Shown here in pieces: positions 17,091-26,114 of a stretch of DNA of 48,175 nucleotides. The DNA is from Microvirga lupini (GTDB lineage Bacteria; Pseudomonadota; Alphaproteobacteria; Rhizobiales; Beijerinckiaceae). The notes below the pieces were generated by a model, which had not been told where the DNA came from, ran no database searches, and saw only the letters and a program-made list of their open reading frames with translations. Every line of letters starts with the position of its first letter. Positions within the stretch are counted from its first letter, which is position 1. The DNA lies in NCBI GenBank assembly GCA_000517005.1, contig KI912007.1, positions 33,401-81,575 on the forward strand, in the 5' to 3' direction. Made by a program: the position numbers and the translations under genes.

Positions 17091-18157
17091 ATGGCGCAGC
17101 ATGGACTTAACGAGGACGGCTTGTCGAGCGTTGCGGTTCGGTGCGGCCTGCTTTGCGGCATCGCTCTTTGCACCTCTGACCTGTCCTTGCAACCGCTTCG
17201 CCATGCAATTCTCGGAGATTGCAGCCTCGTTACGGCAGAATACGAGATGAAGTGGGATGCGATCTGCAGGCATTCTCACGGTCCCGACTATTCAGCTGCC
17301 GACGAGCTTGTCGGCTTCGCGGCGGATAACGGCCTCGCCTTTCACGGCCATACACTGTGGTGGCACGAGGCCGTCCCGGCGGCCTATCGCGAGAGTTCGG
17401 AGGCCCATTTCGCCGAGGCGGCCCTGCAGCATCTGGACACGACCATTACCCGCTATGCCGGCCGGTTGGCCTCCTGGGACGTGGTCAACGAGCCCCCCGA
17501 ACCCGCTCATGGACGCGAGGACGGCCTGCGTCGCTCGCAGTTTCTCGCCGCCCTGGGATCCGACTATATTGCAACGGCGTTCAGCCGGGCGGCCGTTCTC
17601 GATCCGACCGCCGTCCTGGTCCTCAACGAGATGGGCCTGGAATATGATCTTCCCGAGGCCGAGGCGAAGCGGCGGATGATGCTCTCCCTTCTCGAGCGGG
17701 GCTCGCCAGAGGCACGCCCATCGCCTGTCTCGGGATCCAGTCCCACCTGACCGCTCTCCAGCAGCCCCGCGAGCATCCGCAGTTCCGGGCCTTCCTGCGC
17801 GAGATCGGGCGGATGGGCCTGAACGTGATGATCACGGAAATGGACGTGTCCGACCACCTGTGTCCCCGGGATCAGAAGCGCCGCGACGCCATCGTCGCCG
17901 ATACCTATCGGGCCTATCTCGACCTCGTACTCGACGAGAGCAGGGTTCTGGCCGTGAGCACCTGGGGCCTGACCGACGGCTCCACCTGGCTCAACTCCTT
18001 CAGGCCCCGGGCAGACGGGGCTCCGCAGAGACCGCTTCTCCTCGATCGGGCGCTCAGGAGAAAGCCCGCCTGGCATGCCGTCAGGAACGCTCTACTCCAC
18101 GCTCGGCATGCCGCGGGCCCATCGCGGCCGGATCGCGGCACGGAACTATCGCATTAA
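17091..18157 (+). pseudogene. Glycoside hydrolase family 10 (xylanase-like), frameshifted
   Basis: Two frames join into one GH10 catalytic domain of about 355 residues. First part (ATG 17091 onward): EYEMKWDAI, GHTLWWHEAVP and ASWDVVNEPPEP, the last containing the acid/base Glu. Second part: GIQSHLTALQQPREHPQF then VMITEMDVSD, containing the nucleophile Glu, and STWGLTDGSTWL near the end. The shift lies at about 17700-17712, between LERG and ARGTPIACLG, and needs one base. GH10 enzymes cleave beta-1,4-xylan-like chains; in polymer-export loci a hydrolase often trims or releases the product. No clear signal peptide remains in this frame. It is divergent from the phosphatase gene, with a 69-bp gap. 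All catalytic residues survive, so the lesion is recent or an error. Confidence 0.8.
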
Positions 18158-18164
18158 CCCAGTC

Positions 18165-18806
18165 ATGTTATTGCATGATCGAGGGCTTACCTCCACGGTG
18201 AGCCCGGATTATGCAGGATTGCCATTGAGTGTGTGCTCACCCGGGCGAAACTTTGCAGAGCCAAGGTTGAAGCCGGCTGTTTGCGTAGAAAGGCGAGTCA
18301 TATCGTTCCCGACCGGTCCTCACGAGGAAGAGCGCCTGCAGGCTCTTCTGGAAACCGGCGCCCTCGAATCCAAGCCCGATCCCGCCCTGGACAAGATCTG
18401 CGAGGAGGTCCGCGCGTATTTCGATGTGCCGATGTGCACGATCACGCTGCTCGATCGCGCCCAGCAGCTCATTAGAGCGACCGAGGGGCTGGAGACTGGG
18501 GAAACGTCGCGGGACGTAGCCTTCTGCAACTACACGATTCTGAGCGACGAGGTGTTCGTGGTCGAGGACGCCCTGACCGACGAGCGGTTCAGGAACAATC
18601 CTTTCGTCACCGGCGCTCCGCATATCCGGTCCTATGCTGGCGCTCCCTTGATCTTCCTGAAAGACATCCGGCTCGGGGCCCTCTGCCTGCTCGACACCAA
18701 GTCCCGCACCTTCTCGCGCGGAGACAAGGCCGAGCTTCAGCTCTTTGCCGACCGGGTCATCCGGGAGATCGCCAGGCAGGAACTTGAACGGGCAGTGCAA
18801 CCGTAG
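18165..18806 (+). CDS. GAF-domain protein
   Basis: About 213 residues if started at ATG 18165; later TTG or GTG starts are possible because the first 45 or so residues have no family resemblance. The rest is one GAF domain: LDKICEEVRAYFDVPMCTITLLDRAQQLI, RDVAFCNYTILSDEVFVVEDALTDERF, then SYAGAPLIFLKDIRLGALCLLDTKSRTFS. This is the common bacterial GAF type that senses small ligands or redox state and usually precedes a kinase or cyclase domain. Here nothing follows, so it is a stand-alone sensor or a truncated signalling protein. It lies just after the GH10 gene on the same strand. Confidence 0.75.
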   Translation: MLLHDRGLTSTVSPDYAGLPLSVCSPGRNFAEPRLKPAVCVERRVISFPTGPHEEERLQALLETGALESKPDPALDKICEEVRAYFDVPMCTITLLDRAQQLIRATEGLETGETSRDVAFCNYTILSDEVFVVEDALTDERFRNNPFVTGAPHIRSYAGAPLIFLKDIRLGALCLLDTKSRTFSRGDKAELQLFADRVIREIARQELERAVQP

Positions 18807-18831
18807 GCGAGCCCGCGGCAAAGCCGGATGT

Positions 18832-18861
18832 TGTAAAGGCAGACCCGGTGCTGTAAAGGCA
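18832..18861. repeat. Short tandem motif, 20-bp period
   Basis: TGTAAAGGCA occurs at 18832-18841 and 18852-18861, just after the GAF gene and upstream of rimO. Meaning unknown; it may be chance or a small binding site. Confidence 0.3.
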
Positions 18862-19076
18862 CACGCGCGTCTTAAGTCGCGTGTTCCGCTTGCCTCGGGA
18901 AGCGCCTGCGCGAGGCGCTGGATCGTTTCAGGCGACAAGTTGAGCCAATCCGGGCGCGATGCCGCCGGATGGGCCAGTGTTCCTGCCCTCGATCGACAGG
19001 TTTCTCCGCCGTGAATTCGCATGGATGCGGCCTTGGGCGGACGCCTCACGGTGGTCAGTTTCGATAAGATAAGTGG

Positions 19077-20402
19077 ATGTGGCGGATGAATGCTCCCGCG
19101 CCGAAAATCTCGTTCGTATCCCTCGGCTGTCCGAAGGCCCTGGTGGATTCCGAGCGCATCATCACCCAGCTCCGCGCCCAAGGTTACCAGCTGACCAAGG
19201 AGCATGACGGGGCCGACGTGGTGATCGTCAATACCTGCGGCTTCCTCGACAGCGCGAAGGCCGAATCCCTCGAGGCCATCGGCGAGGCCATGGCCGAGAA
19301 CGGCAAGGTCATCGTCACCGGCTGCATGGGCGCCGAGCCCGAGCAGATCCGCGACCAGTTCCCGAACGTCCTGGCTATCACCGGGCCACAGGCCTACGAA
19401 TCCGTCGTCTCGGCGGTGCATCAGGCCGTGCCGCCGGCCCATGACCCCTTCGTCGATCTCGTCCCGCCCCAGGGCGTGAAGCTGACGCCGCGCCACTACG
19501 CCTATCTGAAGATTTCCGAGGGCTGCAACAACCGCTGCTCGTTCTGCATCATCCCGAAGCTGCGCGGCGATCTCGTCAGCCGCCCCATCGCCGACGTGCT
19601 GCGCGAGGCCGAAAAGCTTGCCAAGGCCGGAGTCAAGGAACTCCTGGTGATCTCGCAGGACACCAGCGCCTACGGCCTCGACATCAAGTATCAGCCCAGC
19701 CTGTGGAAGGACCGCGAGGTCCGCACCCGATTCTTCGAACTCGCCAAGGAACTAGGCGATCTCGGCATGTGGGTGCGCATGCACTACGTCTACCCCTACC
19801 CGCATGTGGACGAGGTCATCCCGCTGATGGCCGAGGGCAAGATCCTTCCCTATCTCGACATCCCGTTCCAGCACGCCTCCCCGCGCGTCCTGAAATCCAT
19901 GCGCCGGCCCGGCAACCAGGAGAAGACCCTCGAGCGCATCCGCAAGTGGCGCGAGGTCTGCCCGGACCTCGCCATCCGCTCGACCTTCATCGTCGGCTTC
20001 CCCGGCGAGACGGAGGAGGACGTGGACTTCCTCATGCAATGGCTGAAGGATGCCAAGATCGACCGAGCCGGCTGCTTCCAGTATGAGCCGGTCCAGGGCG
20101 CGCCCGCCAACGACATCGAAGGCGCCGTTCCGCCGGAGGTGAAGGAGGAGCGCTGGCACCGCTTCATGCAGACCCAGCAGAAGGTCAGCGCCAGGATCCT
20201 CAAGGGCAAGGTCGGCAAGACGCTGCCGGTCATCATCGACGAGCAGGGTGCCACCGTCGCCACCGGCCGCACGAAATACGACGCCCCCGAGATCGACGGT
20301 GTCGTCTATGTGGCGTCGAAGAACCCGCTGAAACCGGGCGAGATCGTCAACGTGAAGATCGAGAGCTCGGACGAGTACGACCTGCACGGGACGGCGGTTT
20401 AA
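19077..20402 (+). CDS. rimO: Ribosomal protein S12 methylthiotransferase RimO
   Basis: 441 residues, full length for the radical-SAM methylthiotransferase that adds a methylthio group to the conserved Asp of ribosomal protein S12. N-terminal MTTase domain with cluster cysteines at about 18, 54 and 83 ([31 protein letters not shown]). Radical-SAM motif [14 protein letters not shown], with cysteines near 150, 154 and 157. A TRAM domain ([12 protein letters not shown] onward) closes the protein. [12 protein letters not shown] separates RimO from its tRNA-modifying relative MiaB. ATG 19077 is listed, but ATG 19086 (MNAPAPK) is equally possible. A palindromic repeat lies just downstream and may serve as a terminator. 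Confidence 0.97.
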   Translation: MWRMNAPAPKISFVSLGCPKALVDSERIITQLRAQGYQLTKEHDGADVVIVNTCGFLDSAKAESLEAIGEAMAENGKVIVTGCMGAEPEQIRDQFPNVLAITGPQAYESVVSAVHQAVPPAHDPFVDLVPPQGVKLTPRHYAYLKISEGCNNRCSFCIIPKLRGDLVSRPIADVLREAEKLAKAGVKELLVISQDTSAYGLDIKYQPSLWKDREVRTRFFELAKELGDLGMWVRMHYVYPYPHVDEVIPLMAEGKILPYLDIPFQHASPRVLKSMRRPGNQEKTLERIRKWREVCPDLAIRSTFIVGFPGETEEDVDFLMQWLKDAKIDRAGCFQYEPVQGAPANDIEGAVPPEVKEERWHRFMQTQQKVSARILKGKVGKTLPVIIDEQGATVATGRTKYDAPEIDGVVYVASKNPLKPGEIVNVKIESSDEYDLHGTAV

Positions 20403-20433
20403 GCAGCCCGCAGGCGCTTTGAGACACCCTCCA

Positions 20434-20522
20434 CGTCGTCACCGGCCTTGTGCCGGTGACCCCGGTGAGTAGGGCGTAGCGCTCTTCGGATCGAGATGGC
20501 CGAGACAAGCCCGGCCATGACG
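20434..20522 (-). repeat. Intergenic palindromic repeat, copy 1 (inverted relative to copies 2 and 3)
   Basis: On the minus strand it reads CGTCATGGCCGGGCTTGTC...GGCCAT, a variable middle of about 40 bases, then CACCGGCACAAGGCCGGTGACGACG. Each end is itself a hairpin: GGCCGGG...CTCGGCC and CACCGGC...GCCGGTG. The same element recurs at 27532-27621 and 37149-37237. It fills the gap between the convergent rimO and nicotinamidase genes. Confidence 0.85.
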
Positions 20523-20536
20523 CGATGGAGGGCTTA

Positions 20537-21187
20537 TCAGGCCACGACGATCTGATCGCTCTTGATCATCCGAACGCCGGCCGCTTCCAGATCCTGCCGC
20601 GCCTTCTCGAGCGACCCGTTCGTGTCGATGGCCCGCGAGGCATCCTCGATCAGGTAGGTTTCGAACCCGGCTTCCGCGGCATCGAGCGCCGTCCAGGCGA
20701 CGCAGAAATCCAAGGCGAGCCCGGCGCAGAAGACCCGGCGGAAGCCGCGCTCCTGCAGATAGCCCGCAGGCCCGGTCGAGGTCTGCCGGTCCGCCTCCTT
20801 GAAGCCGGAATAGCTGTCGATGCCCGCATTGTAGCCTTTGCGGATGACGAGCTGCGCGTGCGGAATATCAAGCTCACGGGCGATCTCGGCGCCGGGCGTG
20901 CCCTGCACGCAATGATCCGGCCAGAGCACCTGCGGACCATAATGCAGGTCGGTCGTCTCGAAGGGCTGCTTGGCGGGATGGCTCGAGGCGAAGGAGGCAT
21001 GCCCTTCCGGATGCCAGTCCTGCGTCAGCACGACGTGGCGGAAGGCCCTGGCGAGCCGGTTGATGGGTTCGATCACCGCATCGCCCTCCGGCACCGCGAG
21101 CGCCCCGCCCGGCAGGAAGTCGTTCTGAACATCCACGACGATGAGGATGTCGTTCTCGCCCGGCTTGATCGTCATCCGTTCGGCCAT
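20537..21187 (-). CDS. pncA: Nicotinamidase (PncA-type isochorismatase family)
   Basis: 216 residues, typical for bacterial nicotinamidase, which hydrolyses nicotinamide to nicotinate and ammonia for NAD salvage. The catalytic triad is visible: Asp19 in VVDVQNDF, Lys117 in VIRKGYNAG and Cys162 in ALDFCVAWTA. Likely metal ligands are Asp57 and His59 in TQDWHPEGHASF and His92 in WPDHCVQGT. It is cytoplasmic, with no signal peptide. It lies 100 bases downstream of the BMP-type binding-protein gene on the same strand and may be the last gene of that transport operon, linking uptake of a nucleoside-like compound to salvage. That link is inferred from position only. Confidence 0.92.
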   Translation of the reverse strand: MAERMTIKPGENDILIVVDVQNDFLPGGALAVPEGDAVIEPINRLARAFRHVVLTQDWHPEGHASFASSHPAKQPFETTDLHYGPQVLWPDHCVQGTPGAEIARELDIPHAQLVIRKGYNAGIDSYSGFKEADRQTSTGPAGYLQERGFRRVFCAGLALDFCVAWTALDAAEAGFETYLIEDASRAIDTNGSLEKARQDLEAAGVRMIKSDQIVVA

Positions 21188-21287
21188 TCGTCACCTCGGA
21201 ATGACTGATGATGAATATAGTGGTCGCAAGGAAAAGGGCAGCCGGTTTCCCGGCCGCCCTCGTTCCGTTCCGAAGCATCCGTGATGC

Positions 21288-22370
21288 TTATTGCGGGATC
21301 TTGTCGTCGATGCCCTTGACGTAGAAGTTCATGCCGAGAACCTGCTCGTCGGAGAGCGCGCCCTTGCCCTTGCACTCGATCTCCTTGCCGTCCTGGCCGA
21401 TGACCGGGCACTTGAAGGGGTTGAGCTGGCCGGACTTGATGGCGGCTTCGGTGTCCTGAGCCATCTTCTTCACGTCGTCGGGCATGTTCTTGTAGGGCGT
21501 CATGACAACCATGTTGGCACCAAGGCCGCCCCAGGTGTCCTCGGACTTCCAGGTGCCGTCGAGAACCGCCTTGGCGCGGGCGACGTAGTAGTCGGACCAG
21601 TTATCGACGATAGCGGTGAGCTGCGCCTTCGGAGCAAAGCGCTCCATGTCGGAGGCCTGGCCGAAGCCGACCTTGCCGCGGGCCTCGGCGGCCTGGATCG
21701 GCGCCGGGCTGTCCGTGTGCTGGGCCAGGACATCCACACCCTGGTCGAGCAGCGCCTTGGCCGCATCGCCTTCCTTCGCGGGATCATACCAGGTGTTGGC
21801 CCACACGACCTTGATCTTGACGTTCGGGTTCACCGACTGCGCGCCGAGGAAGTAGGCATTGATACCGGCGATCACTTCCGGGATCGGGAAGGCGCCCACA
21901 TAGCCGATGGTGTTGGACTTGGTCATCTTGCCGGCGATCACGCCGGTGATGTAGCGGCCCTCGTGGAACTTCGCAGCATAGGTCGAGAGATTCGGGGCGC
22001 GCTTGAAGCCGGTGGCGTGCTCGAACTTGATGTTCGGGTACTTCTTGGCGACCCTCACGGTCGGCTCCATGAAGCCGAAGGAGGTCGTGAAGATGAGGTC
22101 ATGGCCGGTACGGGCGAGCTGCTCGATGGCGCGCTCGGAATCGGGCTCCGGCACGCTTTCCACGAAGGTTGTCGTCACCTTGCCCGGAAAGGCCTTCTCG
22201 ATCGCCTGGCGGCCCTGATCGTGCTGGTAGCTCCAGCCGTGGTCGCCAACCGGCCCGACATAGATGAAGCCGACCTTGATCTTGTCCTTCGCCTGCGCGA
22301 ATGCGCCGGTCGCGGACAGAGCCAGGACCGTCGCCCCCGTCACGGCCCCAAAGACTTTCCCTGAAAACAT
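21288..22370 (-). CDS. BMP/PnrA-family ABC transporter substrate-binding protein
   Basis: About 360 residues with a Sec signal peptide (MFSGKVFGAVTGATVLALSATGAFAQ; cleavage near residue 25). It belongs to the basic membrane protein family, whose studied members bind purine nucleosides. Family blocks: KVGFIYVGPVGDHGWSYQHDQG at the N-terminus, DLIFTTSFGFMEPT, then YITGVIAGKMTKSNTIGYVGAFPIPEV and VLAQHTDSPAPIQAA. ATG 22370 was chosen because it begins the signal peptide and has GAGGGAA upstream; a longer open frame to 22628 overlaps the permease gene and is not real. It follows the permease gene by 103 bases and completes the importer. Ligand is not certain. Confidence 0.93.
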   Translation of the reverse strand: MFSGKVFGAVTGATVLALSATGAFAQAKDKIKVGFIYVGPVGDHGWSYQHDQGRQAIEKAFPGKVTTTFVESVPEPDSERAIEQLARTGHDLIFTTSFGFMEPTVRVAKKYPNIKFEHATGFKRAPNLSTYAAKFHEGRYITGVIAGKMTKSNTIGYVGAFPIPEVIAGINAYFLGAQSVNPNVKIKVVWANTWYDPAKEGDAAKALLDQGVDVLAQHTDSPAPIQAAEARGKVGFGQASDMERFAPKAQLTAIVDNWSDYYVARAKAVLDGTWKSEDTWGGLGANMVVMTPYKNMPDDVKKMAQDTEAAIKSGQLNPFKCPVIGQDGKEIECKGKGALSDEQVLGMNFYVKGIDDKIPQ

Positions 22371-22473
22371 GCTCGTTCCCTCGAGGTTGGGTTTCAAACA
22401 TTCCGTCGCAGGTCTCAAGGCTTCTGGCAAGAATTCCTGTGCCTGCACTTTGGTCAGATTAACACCTCTTTGC

Positions 22474-24465
22474 CTACCGGTCAGGCACGAACGGCGTGCC
22501 CAAGGAACCGGGCGCGCCGATGGCCCTGCCGCGGCGCAGGGACAGGAGCAGCAGGGCGATGATCGTCGCAAGATACGGCACCGCCGAGAGCAGCTGGGAC
22601 GGCACGCCGAACTGGGCCGCCTGAGCATGGAGCTGCAGCACGGTGGCGGCGCCGAAGATATAGGCCCCGACCAGCACCCAGCCCGGCCGCCACGCCGCGA
22701 AGACGACGAGCGCCAGGGCGATCCAGCCGCGTCCCGCCGTCATGCCGGGCGACCAGAACCGGGTATAGACGAGGGCGAGATAGGCACCGGCCAATCCGGA
22801 GCAGGCGCCGCCGAAGATGATGGCCCAGAAGCGCACGCGCCAGACCGGCAGTCCGAGCGCATTGGCCGAGGTGTGGTTCTCGCCGATGGAGCGTAGCGTC
22901 AGGCCTGAGCGCGTCCGGGTGAGGTAGAGCGCCACCAGAATGGTGAGTGCGATCGACACGTAGACGAAGAGGTCCTGCTCAAAAAACAGGCGCCCGATCA
23001 TGGGGATATCGCTTAAGACCGGAATGTCGATATGCGCAACGGGATCGCGCCTCGCGCCCACGAAGGGAGCGCCGATCAGGCCGGACAATCCGAGGCCGAA
23101 GATCGTCAGCGCAAGGCCCGATCCGACCTGGTTGGCGGCAAAGCCCAGCACCACGAGGGCGAACAGGGCGGCCATCAGGGCGCCGGCCAGCATGCCGGCG
23201 GCGACGCCGAGGAGCGTCGAGTCGAAGGTGGCGGCGGCGGCGAAGCTGCAGGCGGCGCCCATCGCCATCATGCCCTCGACGCCGAGATTGAGCACGCCGG
23301 AACGCTCCGTCACCAGCTCGCCCAGGGCCGCGATCAGAAGAGGCGTGGAAGCCGTGACGATGGTGAGCAGAATGGCCTCGAATGTGGTCATTTGCCCCCC
23401 TCCCCGTGTCACGAAACGAATGCGGTAGCTCACCAGCGCGTCGGCCGCCAGCACGCAGAGCAGCAGAATGCCCTGGAAGGCCTGCGTGAGATCGAGCGGC
23501 AGCTTCAGCAGGATCTGCGCGCTCTCGCCGCCGATGAAGGTCAGCGCGACGACGAGGGCCGCGATCAGGATACCGATTGGGTTGAGTCTTCCTAAGAACG
23601 CCACGGTGATGGCCGTGAAGCCGTAACCAGGGGAGATCGACGGCTGGAGCTGTCCGATCTGCCCCGAGACCTCCGAGATGCCCGCCAGCCCGGCCAATCC
23701 GCCCGAGATCGCAAAGACCGCCATCGTGGTCGCCTTGGAGCTGAAGCCCGCGAACCGTGCCGCGCGGGGCGCATCGCCGGTCAGCTTGAGCCGGTAGCCG
23801 AACAGCGTCCGCCCGAGGATCACGGCGGTGAGCAGGACCGCGACGAGGGCGAAGACGGTGCCGAAGTGAACGCGGCCTCCTTCGAGCACCGGATGAAGTG
23901 TCGCCGCCGGATCGAAGGTCACCGATTGCGGGAAGTTGAAGCCCTTCGGATCGCGCCAGGGGCCACGCACCAGATAATCGAGAATGAGCTGCGCCACGTA
24001 GACCAGCATGAGGCTGGTCAGGATCTCGTTGACGCCGAACCGGGTCTTCAGGAAAGCCGGGATCAGCCCGTAGAGCGCTCCGCCGATAATGCCGAGCAGC
24101 AGCATGAGCGGCAGCACCCAGGCCCCGGCCTCGGTGCCATGGGTCCTGAGGGCGAGCCAGCTGCCCAGCACGGCGCCGATCACGTATTGGCCTTCCGCGC
24201 CGATGTTCCAGAGATTGGCGCGGAAGCAATAGGACAGGCCGATGGCGATGAGCGCCAGCGGAGTCGCCTTGACGAGAAGCTCCTGCAGAGCCCAGGGGTC
24301 GCTCAGGGGCTGGAGCACATAGACGTCAAAGGCCGCGATGGGCGAGCGCCCCATCAGCCAGATGACGAAGCCCGCGATCAGGAAGGCCGTCACGAATGCG
24401 GCAACGGGCGCGAGAGCCCGCATGACCGGCGAAACGCTCGCGCGGGGCGTCAGCTCAAAGCGCAT
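22474..24465 (-). CDS. Two BMP-type ABC permeases fused in one frame
   Basis: 663 residues comprising two normally separate permeases. The first (about residues 1-355) has FRANLWNIGAEGQYVIGAVLG and LAGISEVSGQIGQL and resembles YufP-type subunits. The second (about 305 residues, from ATG 23391: MTTFEAILLTIVTAS) has GVLNLGVEGMMAMGA and resembles YufQ-type subunits. Together they form the membrane channel of a nucleoside-type importer. The join is ...RFVTRGGGQMTTF, encoded by GGGGAGGGGGG just before ATG 23391. With five instead of six Gs in the second run, the first protein would end at a TGA overlapping that ATG (ATGA). The G-rich run is also the second gene's ribosome site. The start ATG 24465 overlaps the ATPase stop by 11 bases, so the operon is tightly coupled. 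Confidence 0.88.
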   Translation of the reverse strand: MRFELTPRASVSPVMRALAPVAAFVTAFLIAGFVIWLMGRSPIAAFDVYVLQPLSDPWALQELLVKATPLALIAIGLSYCFRANLWNIGAEGQYVIGAVLGSWLALRTHGTEAGAWVLPLMLLLGIIGGALYGLIPAFLKTRFGVNEILTSLMLVYVAQLILDYLVRGPWRDPKGFNFPQSVTFDPAATLHPVLEGGRVHFGTVFALVAVLLTAVILGRTLFGYRLKLTGDAPRAARFAGFSSKATTMAVFAISGGLAGLAGISEVSGQIGQLQPSISPGYGFTAITVAFLGRLNPIGILIAALVVALTFIGGESAQILLKLPLDLTQAFQGILLLCVLAADALVSYRIRFVTRGGGQMTTFEAILLTIVTASTPLLIAALGELVTERSGVLNLGVEGMMAMGAACSFAAAATFDSTLLGVAAGMLAGALMAALFALVVLGFAANQVGSGLALTIFGLGLSGLIGAPFVGARRDPVAHIDIPVLSDIPMIGRLFFEQDLFVYVSIALTILVALYLTRTRSGLTLRSIGENHTSANALGLPVWRVRFWAIIFGGACSGLAGAYLALVYTRFWSPGMTAGRGWIALALVVFAAWRPGWVLVGAYIFGAATVLQLHAQAAQFGVPSQLLSAVPYLATIIALLLLSLRRGRAIGAPGSLGTPFVPDR

Positions 24466-26002
24466 GAGCACCCCCTTGGGCTTGTGCAACACCGAGCATT
24501 TCGAGACCGATGGCTTCCTTGGTCCATTCGCCAACCGGTTTCAGCGGGCTCAAATGGCCCTGGTGGATGACGGTCATCCGATCCGCCACCTCGAACAGCT
24601 CGTCGAGGTCCTGGCTGACGACGACGACGGCGCTGCCCGCGCGGGCGAGATCGACGAGAGCCTGGCGGATGAGACGTGCCGCACCCGCGTCCACACCCCA
24701 GGTCGGCTGGTCGACGATGATGAGTTTGGGCTTGCGGATGATCTCACGGCCGATCACGAATTTCTGCAGGTTGCCCCCAGAGAGCTTACGTGCCTGCGGA
24801 TCGCCCTCGGGCGTGCGCACGTCGAAGCTCTGGATGATCGAACGCGCCAAGCGCTTGGCCGCGTTCACGAGGATAAAGCCCGAGCGACTCACTTCCGCCG
24901 CTGCATGGGAGATCAGGGTGTTTTCGCTGAGGCGATGGCTGGGCGCCGCCGCATGGCCCAGACGTTCCTCGGGGACGAACGCGGCACCCAGACGGCGCCT
25001 CGCGTCGATGTTCAGGGTGCCTGACGGCTTTCCGGCAATGACGATGGCATCCGCCCGATCCGCCAGGCGCTCGCCCGACAAGGCGGCGAACAATTCGCTC
25101 TGCCCGTTGCCCGCGACGCCTGCGATGCCCACGACCTCGCCGGCCCGGGCCACGAGATCGATGTCGCGCAGGACTTGTCCGTGCAGTCCCGCCGGCGGCA
25201 TGGAGAGATGCGAGACCCTGAGCATCTCCCCGTGGATATGGTGCGGTGCATCAGTGCGGATCTCGCCGACTTCGTTGCCGACCATCAACGCGGCGATCTC
25301 GCGGGCGCTCTTCGCCCGTGGATCGATGGTGGCGACGACGCGCCCCGCCCGCAGGATCGTGGCGCGGCGGCAGAGGCGGCGCACCTCCTCCAGCTTGTGG
25401 GAGATGTAGAGGATGGAGCAGCCCTCGGCCGAGAGCCGGTCCAAGGTGGTGAAGAGATGCTCGGCTTCCTGAGGCGTGAGGACCGAGGTCGGTTCGTCCA
25501 GGATCAGCAGCCTCGGATTCTGGAGAAGGCAGCGGACGATCTCGATGCGCTGGCGCTCGCCGGCCGATAGGGTCCAGACCGCGCGGTCGGCATCCAGCGC
25601 CAGCCCATAGGTCCGGCTGATCTCGCCGAGTTTGCTGCGGACGGTGGACAGGTTCCAGTCGGCGGACAGCGCCACGGCGATGTTCTCGGCAACCGTCAGT
25701 TCATCGACAAGCGAGAAGTGCTGGAACACCATGCCGAGGCCGAGTCTCCGCGCCTCGACCGGAGAGGCGATGGAAACGGGACGCCCCTCCCAGCGGATTT
25801 CGCCGGCGCTCGGCTCGATGACGCCGTAGAGAATCTTGACCAGCGTCGACTTGCCCGCGCCGTTCTCTCCCAGCAGGGCGTGAATCTCGCCCGGTTCGAT
25901 GGCCAGATCGATTCCGTCATTGGCGAGAAGGTCGCCATAGCGCTTGCTGATCCCTTGAAGTTCGACGAGGGGCGGCCCCGATGATGATACGTCTGGCTTC
26001 AC
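24455..26002 (-). CDS. BMP-type ABC transporter ATPase with two nucleotide-binding domains
   Basis: 515 residues from GTG 26002, chosen because it directly precedes the domain start (PPLVELQGISKRYG); open sequence further upstream is non-conserved. Domain 1 has Walker A GENGAGKST (about 45-53), signature LSAGERQRIEI and Walker B LLILDEPTS. Domain 2 has a degenerate Walker A (GVAGNGQSEL), signature LSGGNLQKFVIGRE and LIIVDQPTWGVD. This asymmetric two-domain design is standard for YufO-like ATPases of nucleoside importers and sugar ABC importers. It energises the fused permease downstream. It is the first gene of the operon and diverges from the FAD monooxygenase gene, with a 205-bp gap. Confidence 0.93.
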   Translation of the reverse strand: MKPDVSSSGPPLVELQGISKRYGDLLANDGIDLAIEPGEIHALLGENGAGKSTLVKILYGVIEPSAGEIRWEGRPVSIASPVEARRLGLGMVFQHFSLVDELTVAENIAVALSADWNLSTVRSKLGEISRTYGLALDADRAVWTLSAGERQRIEIVRCLLQNPRLLILDEPTSVLTPQEAEHLFTTLDRLSAEGCSILYISHKLEEVRRLCRRATILRAGRVVATIDPRAKSAREIAALMVGNEVGEIRTDAPHHIHGEMLRVSHLSMPPAGLHGQVLRDIDLVARAGEVVGIAGVAGNGQSELFAALSGERLADRADAIVIAGKPSGTLNIDARRRLGAAFVPEERLGHAAAPSHRLSENTLISHAAAEVSRSGFILVNAAKRLARSIIQSFDVRTPEGDPQARKLSGGNLQKFVIGREIIRKPKLIIVDQPTWGVDAGAARLIRQALVDLARAGSAVVVVSQDLDELFEVADRMTVIHQGHLSPLKPVGEWTKEAIGLEMLGVAQAQGGAHAL

Positions 26003-26114
26003 ACAAGCGACTCTGATTTCAAGGGTTGCAGCCTGATAGGATTTTGCACATGGATGACGGCCCGTGCAGCTCTTGGCAAGGGCCATACGGGGTAAATGCT
26101 TCCGTTGTCGAACG

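Noticed and set aside
17101-17250. Signal-peptide-like reading MDLTRTACRALRFGAACFAASLF at the GH10 5' end
   Set aside because: It is in a different frame from the GH10 N-terminal motifs, which continue unbroken from ATG 17091; probably a frame shadow.
22371-22628. N-terminal extension of the BMP-type binding protein
   Set aside because: It overlaps the permease gene, is Arg/Cys-rich and would hide the signal peptide that begins at ATG 22370.
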